A stretch of 47,564 bases of DNA from a virus, in IMG/VR virus record IMGVR_UViG_3300047409_000304, positions 1-47,564 of that record; one strand, given 5' to 3'. The notes beneath the pieces are model-generated. The model had not been told where the DNA came from, made no database searches, and saw nothing but the letters and a program-made list of their open reading frames with translations. Below, one piece after another: positions 1 to 6,141 of the stretch; position 1 is the first letter of the stretch; the number at the start of each line of letters is the position of its first letter. Made by a program: the position numbers and the translations under genes.

Positions 1-26
1 TCGATCGACTCTGACTTTCCTGCCAT
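1..26 (-). CDS. 5' fragment of the first virion-operon gene (duplicate by end overlap)
   Basis: The ATG at 24-26 and eight codons duplicate the start of the gene at 47224-47463. It is partial only because the contig is opened here. The ribosome-binding site GGGAGGTGAG lies just upstream on the minus strand. Confidence 0.85.
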
Positions 27-127
27 GGTGCTCACCTCCCTGGTGCGTTGAAGTTGAAGTCCCGCTGGGCGTGGCCGCTAACGACCTACCTCTGAGCTGC
101 GGGACAGGTGACGCGAGGGACTCGAAC
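1..127. repeat. Terminal direct repeat (assembly overlap of a circular genome)
   Basis: Bases 1-127 are identical to 47438-47564. An exact repeat of 127 bases at both contig ends is the usual mark of a circular or circularly permuted genome assembled with a k-mer of that size. A genuine short terminal repeat cannot be excluded from the sequence alone. The repeat cuts through the 5' end of the first virion-operon gene and the 3' half of tRNA-His. Confidence 0.9.
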
Positions 128-180
128 CCTCTTCTGCTGGGATCACAACCCAGGGCCTCGACCACTTCGGCTTGCGTCAC
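108..180 (-). tRNA. tRNA-His (anticodon GTG)
   Basis: Cloverleaf on the minus strand. The acceptor stem GTGACGC pairs with GCGTCAC (174-180 with 108-114). The T-arm is GAGGG-TTCGAGT-CCCTC. The anticodon stem CTGGG/CCCAG encloses the loop TTGTGAT, giving anticodon GTG. The D-stem is GCC/GGC with a GG in the loop. CCA is not encoded. Two oddities: position 8 is A rather than U, and the base before the acceptor stem is C rather than the encoded G-1 common in bacterial tRNA-His. Confidence 0.85.
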
Positions 181-330
181 GAAAGGCCGGGGGCACCCGC
201 CAGCTCTGCAGAGCTTCGGGCCGCCCCCTTCCCGAGAGGGGCGCGCACTTGCCTGGTACCGGGATTACGCGCGTCTTCGGGCTAACTGGTGTTCCCTCGC
301 GCGTCGAAAGGCGCGGTCGTTGGGAACAAT
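181..330. other. Inter-tRNA spacer without a recognisable gene
   Basis: This 150-base GC-rich spacer lies between the two tRNAs. I searched it by eye on both strands for a T-arm with TTCRA and found none. It holds a short hairpin around CCCCTTCCCGAGAGGGG (226-242 region) and no convincing reading frame. Confidence 0.5.
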
Positions 331-402
331 TCCGGGGGCTGGACTCGAACCAGCGTCTTCCGCGTTCAGAGCGCGGGTGCAGAACCGTCACCGCGCCCCG
401 GA
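331..402 (-). tRNA. tRNA-Gln (anticodon CTG)
   Basis: Cloverleaf on the minus strand. The acceptor TCCGGGG pairs with CCCCGGA (396-402 with 331-337). The T-arm is GCTGG-TTCGAGT-CCAGC. The anticodon stem CCGCG/CGCGG has loop CTCTGAA, giving CTG (Gln). The D-arm is weak (CGG/CTG with one G-U pair). CCA is not encoded. With tRNA-His it may support decoding of late, highly expressed genes. Confidence 0.82.
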
Positions 403-403
403 T

Positions 404-470
404 GTCCTACGCAGGAATCGAACCTGCACCCCCGACTGCGCTTCTCTGAGATCGCCTATCGAGGTATGAC
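404..470 (-). pseudogene. tRNA-like relic (T-arm intact, anticodon arm missing)
   Basis: On the minus strand there is a perfect T-arm, GCAGG-TTCGATT-CCTGC (411-427). It is preceded within a few bases by AGCGCAGTCGGGG, which resembles a D-arm and D-loop rather than an anticodon arm. Possible acceptor partners exist at 464-470 (six of seven pairs) but no acceptable anticodon stem can be folded between them. I read this as a decayed tRNA or one with an internal deletion. A tRNA with unusual structure is the alternative. Confidence 0.35.
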
Positions 471-520
471 CGACTCGGACGTGACCCCGCTTCTGTTCAT
501 CGGGCGCGGGTGACCCGGTG

Positions 521-913
521 TTACTCTCGGCCGTCTGCTCGACGGCCGGTGTTCGGGATGACCTGCACTGCGCGGTCGTCCCAAAGCTCGATCATGCCGA
601 AGTCCTTCGCGTTCGTGATCTCGAGCACCTGTCCGAGGTGTCGGAGGCACCAGGCTTCGATCGCGGCGATGACCTCGTCGTACTCGGCAAGTGTCTGCCG
701 GTTGGGCGTCGCTCGAGCGGTCATGATCTTCACGCGCTTGCCTTCGGCCAACCACTCGCGAACACGCCGCGCCATCCGCCGCACGGGTGGCCCGATGTGC
801 TGCGGCCCCTTCCACCCGTCGTAGTGGGCGAGCGTTCCGTCGAGGTCGACGCCGATCCACTGGAATGGAGTCTCCCGCGTGTCGAGCGCTCCGGGGATCG
901 CTCGGACGGTCAT
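521..913 (-). CDS. HAD-superfamily phosphatase-like protein
   Basis: A 130-residue protein with the HAD motif I DLDGT at residues 23-27 (Asp nucleophile and Asp acid/base). Motif II is the T of MTAR at 64-67. A late Lys103 and the Asp pair at 112-113 (ELWDD) complete the active site. The short cap-less form is typical of phage HAD hydrolases, which may act on polynucleotide 3'-phosphates, nucleotides or small phosphomonoesters; the substrate cannot be told from sequence. The ATG start overlaps the stop of the preceding gene (ATGA), so it is the last gene of a translationally coupled string. Confidence 0.85.
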   Translation of the reverse strand: MTVRAIPGALDTRETPFQWIGVDLDGTLAHYDGWKGPQHIGPPVRRMARRVREWLAEGKRVKIMTARATPNRQTLAEYDEVIAAIEAWCLRHLGQVLEITNAKDFGMIELWDDRAVQVIPNTGRRADGRE

Positions 914-1062
914 CGGCGCACCAAGAGCTTCCCGGTGAAGCGGTTGCTACCGATGATCTTCACCGACTCGTAGTTTCGCCTCAGGTAGGTTCCCGGCCGG
1001 AGCCAAGGCCACACGAACGAATCGGGCGGCTCGGCAGCGATGATCACCTCGAATCGCCTCAC
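910..1062 (-). CDS. Small hypothetical protein (50 aa)
   Basis: Starts at a GTG that overlaps the stop of the upstream gene (GTGA) and ends in ATGA at the HAD gene, so it is held in place by coupling on both sides. The protein is basic at its end (GKLLVRR) and has a strand-rich look (RRFEVIIAAEPPDSF). I do not recognise a family. Confidence 0.65.
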   Translation of the reverse strand: MRRFEVIIAAEPPDSFVWPWLRPGTYLRRNYESVKIIGSNRFTGKLLVRR

Positions 1063-1424
1063 AGCCCGAACTCCGTTTTGTGTTCCCACGTCGGAGGGGG
1101 AGGCGGCGGCGTAGGAGGCGGCGTGGCCTCGAGGTTGGCAAGGTCGCGCTCGAGCGTTGCCTTGAAGTGCTCGACGTCGGCCATCTGCATGCAGTGCTGC
1201 CATCCGCCGATCGCGAGCGCCTTCATCTCTTCGCCGTTAACGTCCGGTGGCTCGAGGCCTCGCAGGGCCGCTAGCTGGAAGGCGACGTGGGCGATCAGCT
1301 CGCCCAACCTCTCGAGCGAGAGGATGACGCGGATGGCGTCGAGGTTGTCGGGGTCGAGGATAACGCTAGTCGGGATCTCGGGCACACCAGGAACCTCGGG
1401 GATGTCGGGCTGCTCGTCAGGCAC
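1059..1424 (-). CDS. Hypothetical protein with proline-rich tail
   Basis: From a GTG at 1424 (SD-like GGAAG seven bases upstream) the product is 121 residues. A helical middle contains LERLGELIAHVAFQLAALRG and GGWQHCMQMADVEHFKATLER, followed by a TPPPTPPPPPPTW linker near the C-terminus. A GTG at 1472 also has a good SD (AAGGA) and would add 16 residues while overlapping the upstream gene by 56 bases, so the start is uncertain. Function unknown. Confidence 0.65.
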   Translation of the reverse strand: MPDEQPDIPEVPGVPEIPTSVILDPDNLDAIRVILSLERLGELIAHVAFQLAALRGLEPPDVNGEEMKALAIGGWQHCMQMADVEHFKATLERDLANLEATPPPTPPPPPPTWEHKTEFGL

Positions 1425-1743
1425 CGAACGGCTTCCACTTGGACTCTGCAGACGCGGCGGCGACTTCCTCACCTGCGTCCTTCGGATACTCGGGCTGCGG
1501 GTGGTGAACGACGTCGGTGATGTTGTGTATCACCGAGTGCGGGCCGCCGACGCTGAGTAGCGTCTGGAACTGCGACTCATCGACGTCGAGCAAATGGATC
1601 GGGTTGGCCTCCCGCTCGGCGGCCTGACGCAGGAAATCGGAGAGGCCGTCGTACTGGGGGCTGGCGTCGGCAGCCGCTTGCCAACGAGCCTTGACCGATG
1701 GCTCGACGCGGAACTTGATCTCGTCGCTCTTGCGCTCGCTCAT
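1417..1743 (-). CDS. Ribbon-helix-helix (Arc/CopG-like) protein
   Basis: A 108-residue protein whose first 45 residues read as a ribbon-helix-helix fold: a strand (DEIKFRVEPS), a helix (VKARWQAAADAS), then a second helix (LSDFLRQAAEREA). Such domains dimerise and place the strand in the DNA major groove. The remaining ~60 residues are acidic and probably a partner or ligand region. The ATG start overlaps the upstream stop (ATGA). It may regulate phage promoters or be an antitoxin-like factor, but no toxin partner is evident. Confidence 0.7.
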   Translation of the reverse strand: MSERKSDEIKFRVEPSVKARWQAAADASPQYDGLSDFLRQAAEREANPIHLLDVDESQFQTLLSVGGPHSVIHNITDVVHHPQPEYPKDAGEEVAAASAESKWKPFGA

Positions 1744-1952
1744 AGCTTGGTCACCCACTCCATTTCGATGCCGTCGATGCCGTCCGAGTGGTCGATCAGC
1801 TCGGCCGTCACCTTCTGCGGCACGGGCCGGTGTGCTGCGACCTTCTCCATGTGCAGCTCGAGCTGCTTGGCCTTCTCGGAAGCCAGGATGTCGCCGCTGT
1901 ACCAGGCGGACGAGAGCACGACAGCGGAGATGCCGAAGGGGGTGCGGATCAT
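1740..1952 (-). CDS. Hypothetical protein (70 aa)
   Basis: ATG start overlapping the stop of the Acb2/Tad1-like gene by four bases. The N-terminus is hydrophobic (MIRTPFGISAVVLSSAWY) but too mixed for a confident membrane segment. The middle is helical and charged (SEKAKQLELHMEKVAAH). No family recognised. Tight coupling to the candidate anti-defence gene suggests related expression. Confidence 0.65.
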   Translation of the reverse strand: MIRTPFGISAVVLSSAWYSGDILASEKAKQLELHMEKVAAHRPVPQKVTAELIDHSDGIDGIEMEWVTKL

Positions 1953-2284
1953 GGCGTGTGCGTCCCCTCGACGCCGCGGGCCTCGCGCTCAGAGGTTCGG
2001 TGCTGCAACCAGTGCAGCGCCTCCTCGAGCTTCGTGATCGCGAGAGCGTTCTCGCGGCAGGCGAACTTGCCCGACTGGTAGAAGCGAAGGCGGTCGGCCG
2101 CTGCCTCGATGACACCTTCGACGAAGGCGCCGTTCAGCTCGAGGCGTCCGCCCGCGATGTCGCCCTGCACCCAAGCGAGCGGGCCGTCCTGCCAGTGGAT
2201 CTCAAACCCCACGCCTTCCGTCAGGCCGCCCGCCGGGTTGCCGCTCGCATCCTCGAAGTGCTTCGACTCGATCTGCTGCTGCAT
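1949..2284 (-). CDS. Acb2/Tad1-hairpin-like protein, candidate cyclic-nucleotide sponge
   Basis: A 111-residue protein. The C-terminal segment at residues 76-96 (CRENALAITKLEEALHWLQHR) fits the R-E-x-x-L-x-x-T-x-L-E-E-A-x-x-W helical hairpin shared by Acb2 (anti-CBASS) and Tad1 (anti-Thoeris) proteins, which oligomerise and sequester cyclic di/trinucleotides or gcADPR. The N-terminal half (TEGVGFEIHWQDGP, GAFVEGVIEAAADRL) is strand-rich and would form the rest of the fold. I chose the ATG with AAGGAG eleven bases upstream; the frame stays open further upstream. The match rests on motif recall, not a search. Ligand and activity are unknown. Confidence 0.6.
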   Translation of the reverse strand: MQQQIESKHFEDASGNPAGGLTEGVGFEIHWQDGPLAWVQGDIAGGRLELNGAFVEGVIEAAADRLRFYQSGKFACRENALAITKLEEALHWLQHRTSEREARGVEGTHTP

Positions 2285-2340
2285 GTGCGCGATCACTCCT
2301 TGTGGGAACAGGTTGTCGTTCAGGACTTCATCTCCCGTGG

Positions 2341-2550
2341 CTAGTACCAGCCATGGGACTCCGACGCGGGAGGGCCATCGGGGACGGGAGGGGCGGCGGT
2401 CGTGGTGGGGCAAGGGGGCTGGGGCTGGAGGGCCTCGACGGCCTGTGCCTGAGGCTTGATGCCTCCTCGACCGCATGGTTGAGCCATCGGGCCAGCACAC
2501 TGGGACACCAGTGGGCATCGAGGGCAGTAGTTCACCCCTCGCACGCGCAC
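2341..2550 (-). CDS. Small cysteine-containing hypothetical protein
   Basis: A 69-residue frame from GTG at 2550 (other in-frame GTGs at 2544 and 2535). The N-terminal half carries C-x2-C and further cysteines (NYCPRCPLVSQC, QPCGRGG), which could bind zinc. The C-terminal half is proline/alanine-rich low complexity. No strong ribosome-binding site is visible, and 218 bases without a gene precede it, so it is only moderately supported. Confidence 0.45.
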   Translation of the reverse strand: MRVRGVNYCPRCPLVSQCAGPMAQPCGRGGIKPQAQAVEALQPQPPCPTTTAAPPVPDGPPASESHGWY

Positions 2551-2768
2551 GCCTGAGCGCAGGAGCCAGGGGCTGGGCAGAGCCAGATGGTGAACCAGCG
2601 GCCCCCGGCGACCGGTAGTGCTGTCGTCGGTCTATGCCACCGGCTACGGACTGCCAACCTGAGGCTGTAGGTGCCATGGGCCTGAACCATGGGCTGTCGC
2701 CTTCGGCTGCCGAGTCGGTGGTCGGTAACTCTAAGCCTTAGGTCAAAAACCCTTAGGTCTTTGCCCCC
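2551..2768. other. Gene-free stretch with a short direct repeat
   Basis: No convincing frame. It contains a 9-base direct repeat CCTTAGGTC at 2736-2744 and 2751-2759, and the small palindrome CTAAGCCTTAG (2731-2741). It lies just downstream of the minus-strand gene at 2769-3029, so a processing or termination role is possible but unproven. Confidence 0.4.
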
Positions 2769-3029
2769 CTACCCCCCAAGCTCGTCCAAGAAGTCGGGGC
2801 ACGGCTCAAACGCGATGTCTAGGTCGCCATCGGGGTCAGGGGTGAAGATCACAAGCTCGCGCGACGGCGTCCCCGGCGGGTGGCGAATCGCCAGAAGCTC
2901 CTCTTGCAGGCGGCGCCAAGCAAGCTCCTCGGTCGTGGCGTACTGGGACGGCGTGGCGCCAGCGACCCAGGCTCTGTACTCGCTCCAGGCTCGAGCCTCG
3001 CGCTCGTCGGCTGTCAGTCTTGCGGCCAC
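2769..3029 (-). CDS. Hypothetical protein (86 aa), helical
   Basis: Begins at GTG 3029 with AGGG eight bases upstream and overlaps the preceding gene by 16 bases. The N-terminal two thirds are predicted helical and charged (LTADEREARAWSEYRAWVAG, EELAWRRLQEELLAI). The C-terminus is acidic (DPDGDLDIAFEPCPDFLDELGG). No recognised family. The codon pattern and coupling make it a likely real gene. Confidence 0.65.
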   Translation of the reverse strand: MAARLTADEREARAWSEYRAWVAGATPSQYATTEELAWRRLQEELLAIRHPPGTPSRELVIFTPDPDGDLDIAFEPCPDFLDELGG

Positions 3030-3214
3030 GGCGCGAACCCTACGGGGCGCTTGCGGGCGATCTTACGCCGCAGGTCTTTCGCCTCGCGCTTCGTGAGCGT
3101 GGGATCGAGTGAGGAGCTTGCGCCCCCAGACATCAGCAAGTGGGCCACGTCCATACCCGCGTACTCCTCGTCGGAGCGTTGACGATTGACTCTCGGTTGT
3201 GTCCACCGACTCAC
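3014..3214 (-). CDS. Small basic hypothetical protein, first gene of the minus-strand block
   Basis: A 66-residue protein from GTG 3214 with a strong GGAGG seven to eight bases upstream. The C-terminal half is basic (TLTKREAKDLRRKIARKRP), compatible with nucleic-acid binding. It is the first gene of a transcript that probably runs leftwards through the tRNAs and, across the circle junction, towards the virion genes. Function unknown. Confidence 0.65.
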   Translation of the reverse strand: MSRWTQPRVNRQRSDEEYAGMDVAHLLMSGGASSSLDPTLTKREAKDLRRKIARKRPVGFAPWPQD

Positions 3215-3737
3215 TCCAGGCCCTCCTCAGGACTCAAACTTCCCGCAAATAGCGAACTTTTCGTGAGGGCACACTTGACGTACCCTAGACCTGCGCCTAT
3301 CTTGTCCCTTGCCACCCCGACCACCCGGCGCGAGACGCCGGACACACTCAACCCCAGGCCATGCACAGGGAGCCGCCAAGGGGAGTAGGGGAAGTCGGAA
3401 CGATTGAGGCGCTGCGGCGTGGACTCTCGGAGCTGACTTGGGTGACCTACCTCGGTCACAGGCCCCCTTCGACCGACGGAGAGAGGCGGGGGGACAACAC
3501 CACCGTTTCCTCCTCCCAAGGGCAGGAGCGTCGAGGGCTTTAGGCCTTCGGCGTTCCGCCGACTCCTGGGGGTCACGACGTGAGCCAGAGGCGCTTGAGA
3601 CACAGCGTCAGCAGCCGTCAAAGCCCTACTCGTCCGCAGCGTCCGCCACTGGCCGACCGACTGCCACGCAGCTACGGCGACTCTCAGGGGTCAGCGGAGC
3701 GCTTGCTCCGAACCATCACCCGTCCAGGGAGGACACC
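3215..3737. other. Divergent intergenic region with long leader
   Basis: About 520 bases between divergent operons with no convincing gene. It holds a sigma70-like promoter for the rightward operon (3275-3303), the inverted repeat GTGACC-6-GGTCAC (3442-3459), and a hairpin CGGAGC-GCTT-GCTCCG (3695-3710) just before the first start codon. The leader from the predicted start (~3310) to 3738 is about 430 nt, long enough to hold a structured or trans-acting RNA. An origin is also possible, though I see no iteron series. Confidence 0.5.
3275..3303 (+). promoter_or_regulatory. Sigma70-like promoter of the rightward early operon
   Basis: TTGACG (3275-3280), a 17-base spacer, then TATCTT (3298-3303). 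This is the best promoter match I see in the window, and it points into the plus-strand gene block at 3.7-6.8 kb. Confidence 0.65.
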
Positions 3738-3740
3738 GTG
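3695..3740 (+). promoter_or_regulatory. Hairpin plus GGGAGG start-associated element, gene 1
   Basis: Stem CGGAGC/GCTCCG with GCTT loop (3695-3710), then CCAGGGAGG and the GTG start at 3738. It is the first of a series of hairpin-plus-SD leaders in this operon, although it lacks the GGTGC/GCACC pair seen in the others. Confidence 0.55.
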
Positions 3741-3965
3741 ATCATCTCGAGCGAGAACACGACAACCGAGAACGGAACAACGGTTCACAGTTCCGTCACG
3801 CTTGACATCGACGCAATCGGCGTTTCGCCTCCGTTCACTCTGACGGCGTATGCCTCCGGCGAGCGCATCGTCTCTCACCACTCGACAGGTGCAGAAGCGC
3901 GCAAGGAACGAGTGAGGGTTCATTCCTCACTAGTCCTGGCGCACGCTCCATCGCTGAGCCGCTGA
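3738..3965 (+). CDS. Hypothetical protein (75 aa)
   Basis: Chosen from GTG 3738 because GGGAGG sits five bases upstream; the open frame extends upstream without such a site. The protein is Thr/Ser-rich with alternating polar and hydrophobic residues (TVHSSVTLDIDAIGV, PPFTLTAYASGERIV), suggesting beta structure, and ends basic. First gene of the operon driven by the promoter at 3275. No family recognised. Confidence 0.6.
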   Translation: MIISSENTTTENGTTVHSSVTLDIDAIGVSPPFTLTAYASGERIVSHHSTGAEARKERVRVHSSLVLAHAPSLSR

Positions 3966-3978
3966 ACCTCAGCCGGTA

Positions 3979-4039
3979 GCGCTCGCAAGAGCGCCGCCGG
4001 GTGCTGTTTGGCACCGCACCCGCACCAGGGAGGAACGAC
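3979..4039 (+). promoter_or_regulatory. Structured leader: GCAA-tetraloop hairpin, GGTGC/GCACC stem, SD
   Basis: Perfect 6-bp stem GCGCTC-GCAA-GAGCGC (3979-3994), a GNRA tetraloop. It is followed by GGTGC-6-GCACC (4000-4015), then GCACCAGGGAGG and the ATG at 4040. The same two-part design recurs before four further genes. Confidence 0.7.
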
Positions 4040-4219
4040 ATGTCTGTGAACATCGAGGCGATCATCGCCTACGAGTCAGGCGAGCTGGATGACGAGGCCA
4101 CCATCGACCTCTTCCAGAACCTGATCGACACGGGCGCTGCGTGGAGGCTGCAAGGCTCCTACGGGCGCGCCGCCGCTGCATTGATCGAGGCGGGGCACTG
4201 CACCCCGGCGTCGGCATGA
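4040..4219 (+). CDS. Small conserved phage protein (DUF7417-like)
   Basis: A 59-residue acidic protein, MSVNIEAIIAYESGELDDEA followed by TIDLFQNLIDTGAAWRLQG and YGRAAAALIEAG. This sequence pattern is familiar from small actinophage and proteobacterial phage proteins of unknown role, which I believe are classed as DUF7417. The ATG follows AGGGAGG with normal spacing. Its stop overlaps the next start (ATGA), so the two are coupled. Confidence 0.75.
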   Translation: MSVNIEAIIAYESGELDDEATIDLFQNLIDTGAAWRLQGSYGRAAAALIEAGHCTPASA

Positions 4220-4452
4220 TCCACACCGACGGCACACCAACGATCAGCAACGCGGTCGAGCTGACCTACAGCGGCGAAGAGATCAACACCTCGCTGCTGG
4301 AACGTGACGGCGCGGGCATCAACGTCCGCGTTCACTACTCCGACGACACGCTCTGGCTGCTCGTAGCCGACAGCGATGGCCCGCACGTCGCGGTCATCCC
4401 GCCAGACAAGGTGCTCGACGCGTTCGACCACCCGTACTGCTACCTGCCGTAG
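4216..4452 (+). CDS. Hypothetical protein (78 aa)
   Basis: Coupled to the preceding gene by ATGA. The protein alternates strands and turns (VELTYSGEEINTSLLERDG, NVRVHYSDDTLWLLVADSDG, HVAVIPPDKVLDAFDHP), suggesting a small beta or alpha-beta fold. No cysteines suited to metal binding and no membrane segment. Function unknown. Confidence 0.65.
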   Translation: MIHTDGTPTISNAVELTYSGEEINTSLLERDGAGINVRVHYSDDTLWLLVADSDGPHVAVIPPDKVLDAFDHPYCYLP

Positions 4453-4488
4453 CGAGTGCTCGCAAGCTCGCAGGCTGGGGCTGACAGC

Positions 4489-4558
4489 GGCAGGGGTCAG
4501 CGATGACCCCTTGCCGGTGCAGCAACCGCTGCGCTACCCCGCACCAAGGGAGGAAACC
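4489..4558 (+). promoter_or_regulatory. Structured leader of the DUF932 gene
   Basis: Long hairpin of 11 pairs with a one-base bulge and a GCGA (GNRA) tetraloop at 4489-4515. GGTGC (4516-4520) and GCACC (4541-4545) follow, then AAGGGAGG (4546-4553) and the ATG at 4559. Confidence 0.7.
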
Positions 4559-5536
4559 ATGTCTGCACTCTTCGAGAAGGGCTTCTTCGTACGCGAGGCA
4601 GCCTGGCACGGCGAGGGCGTAGTCCTTGCGGACTACCCCGGCCGTGAAGAGGCAATGCGGCTGGCCGGTCATGACTTCACGGTCATCGAGCGGCCGGTCG
4701 AGATCGTCGGCCTGCAGTCGAACCGCAAGGCCGAAGGCTGGAAGGGCCTCGTCAAGTCGGGAACGGGTGAGCTTCTCAACGTCACCCGCGACACGTACGA
4801 GGTCATCCAGAACAGCGCGGCGTACGACATCGCCGAACTGCTCTTCGATCAGGGCTTCGAGTACGAGACGGGAATCCTGCTGGACGAGGGCCGCATCTGC
4901 GCGCTCACGCTCAAGCTCGACACCCCGATCGTGCTACCTGGCGACGACAGCTCCACGCTGCCGTTCGGGTGCCTGAGCTGGACGCATGACGGCAGCGGGT
5001 CGCTCCGGGTACGCTCGGGCGCCATCCGCCAGGTATGCGCCAACACCGTCAGCGCCAGCGAGGCCGAAGGCAAGAGGCTCGGCACCGACTTCACGTTCCG
5101 CCACACCAAGAACGTGAAGGATCGCATCTCCGACGCGCGTGAAGTCGTGAAGGGCGCCCGCAAGGCATTCGACCGCTACACCGAGGCGATGATCGAGCTG
5201 GGCGAGATCAGCGTTACCCCGTCGCAGCGCGACCTCTTCGTCTCCGAGATCATCGGCGACAAGGGCGGGCTGCTGTCGGCCAACGCGGCAACGTCTCCGC
5301 GTGTCAAGACCAACATCGAGAACGAGCGGACGAAAATCCTCTCGCTCTTCATGGGGCCGACCATCCCCGAAGCTCACAAGCTCACCGGGTACGGCCTGTT
5401 CCTCGCGGGTGGCGAGTACTTCGACCACCTGCGCGCGTACCGCTCCAAGGACTCGTACGTGAAGCGCACACTCTTGACGGACAATCCCGCCAAGGCTTCG
5501 CTGAACCGCACGATCCGCGAGCTGGCCGCGGTGTAG
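4559..5536 (+). CDS. DUF932 family phage/plasmid-like protein
   Basis: A 325-residue protein of the DUF932 (TIGR03299) type, often found on phages and plasmids near replication genes. Typical features are the N-terminal AAWHGEGVVL, a mid WKGLVKSGTGELLNVTRDTYEVIQN, the central CANTVSASEAEG followed by HTKNVKDRISDAREVV, and a C-terminal GLFLAGGEYFDHLRAYRSKD. The molecular role of the family is not established. It is the largest gene of this operon. The start is fixed by AAGGGAGG five bases upstream; longer in-frame extension upstream overlaps the previous gene and is unlikely. Confidence 0.88.
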   Translation: MSALFEKGFFVREAAWHGEGVVLADYPGREEAMRLAGHDFTVIERPVEIVGLQSNRKAEGWKGLVKSGTGELLNVTRDTYEVIQNSAAYDIAELLFDQGFEYETGILLDEGRICALTLKLDTPIVLPGDDSSTLPFGCLSWTHDGSGSLRVRSGAIRQVCANTVSASEAEGKRLGTDFTFRHTKNVKDRISDAREVVKGARKAFDRYTEAMIELGEISVTPSQRDLFVSEIIGDKGGLLSANAATSPRVKTNIENERTKILSLFMGPTIPEAHKLTGYGLFLAGGEYFDHLRAYRSKDSYVKRTLLTDNPAKASLNRTIRELAAV

Positions 5537-5542
5537 CGGCTA

Positions 5543-5601
5543 GGGCATCCTTCACGGGATGCCCCTGCCGGTGCAACCGCACCAACACCAAGGGAGGAAC
5601 G
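5543..5601 (+). promoter_or_regulatory. Structured leader with GGTGC-AACC-GCACC stem
   Basis: GGGCATCC-6-GGATGCCC hairpin (5543-5564), then GGTGC-AACC-GCACC (5570-5583), AAGGGAGG (5590-5597) and ATG 5602. The GCACC arm here lies seven bases before the SD. Confidence 0.7.
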
Positions 5602-5799
5602 ATGGACACCAACGATGACCGCGAGCAGTTTGTCGCTCAGATCGTCGAAGACTCGACGGGCAACGTCGTGCGTCAGTCTGCTCCGACGTACAAGCGGCGG
5701 GCCGAGAGCATCGAGGACGGCATGCTCATCAACCTCAATCACGACAACTACTCGACTCGCGTCGTGCCTGCATCCGAGGCTGTCGCTGAGATCGCGTGA
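5602..5799 (+). CDS. Hypothetical protein (65 aa)
   Basis: A 65-residue acidic protein (MDTNDDREQFVAQIVEDSTG) with an amphipathic second half. Strong SD and structured leader upstream. No recognised domain; small proteins of this kind after DUF932 are usually accessory. Confidence 0.7.
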   Translation: MDTNDDREQFVAQIVEDSTGNVVRQSAPTYKRRAESIEDGMLINLNHDNYSTRVVPASEAVAEIA

Positions 5800-5804
5800 T
5801 CCAG

Positions 5805-5861
5805 CGAGCAGGGCCTGAGGGCCTTGCTCGGTGCATCCCGCACCGACCGAAGGGAGGAACG
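5805..5861 (+). promoter_or_regulatory. Structured leader with UGAG-loop hairpin
   Basis: Eleven-pair hairpin (one G-U) with TGAG loop at 5805-5830. It is followed at once by GGTGC (5830-5834) and GCACC (5840-5844), which can form a second stem with a five-base loop, then AAGGGAGG and ATG 5862. Confidence 0.7.
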
Positions 5862-6128
5862 ATGGCAAGAACCATCAAGTTCACGGACGAGGAGCTACAG
5901 CTCGTCGTGGACATCCTCGGCGCAGAGGCAGAGAACGACGCCTACGACGAAGAGGAAAATCGCGCGGCCTTCGACAAGCTCGACGCTCTGCGCGAGAAGC
6001 TCGCCGCTGCGCAAGCTGTTCCCGCGCTGGACGCGTGGCAGCGCAAGCGTGATCTATCGCTGCGGCCTCGCCCCGGCGAGTCTGCGGAGGACGTCGTCAA
6101 GCGCGTGACGCGAGCCGCAAAGAGCTGA
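5862..6128 (+). CDS. Hypothetical helical protein (88 aa)
   Basis: An 88-residue, largely helical acidic protein (TIKFTDEELQLVVDILGAEA, EEENRAAFDKLDALREKLAAA). A basic tail follows (RVTRAAKS). The first helices could form a coiled coil. No family recognised. Strong start signal with AGGGAGG. Confidence 0.7.
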   Translation: MARTIKFTDEELQLVVDILGAEAENDAYDEEENRAAFDKLDALREKLAAAQAVPALDAWQRKRDLSLRPRPGESAEDVVKRVTRAAKS

Positions 6129-6141
6129 CACGACTGCGACT

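Noticed and set aside
181-330. Additional tRNA between tRNA-His and tRNA-Gln
   Set aside because: No T-arm with TTCRA and no acceptor pairing could be found on either strand.
71-469. Open frames across the tRNA region
   Set aside because: They run through two tRNAs on the other strand and have no homology-like features.
3211-3621. Minus-strand frame of 136 codons in the divergent region
   Set aside because: Composition is atypical, no SD is present, it covers the predicted promoter, and the first supported gene starts at 3214.
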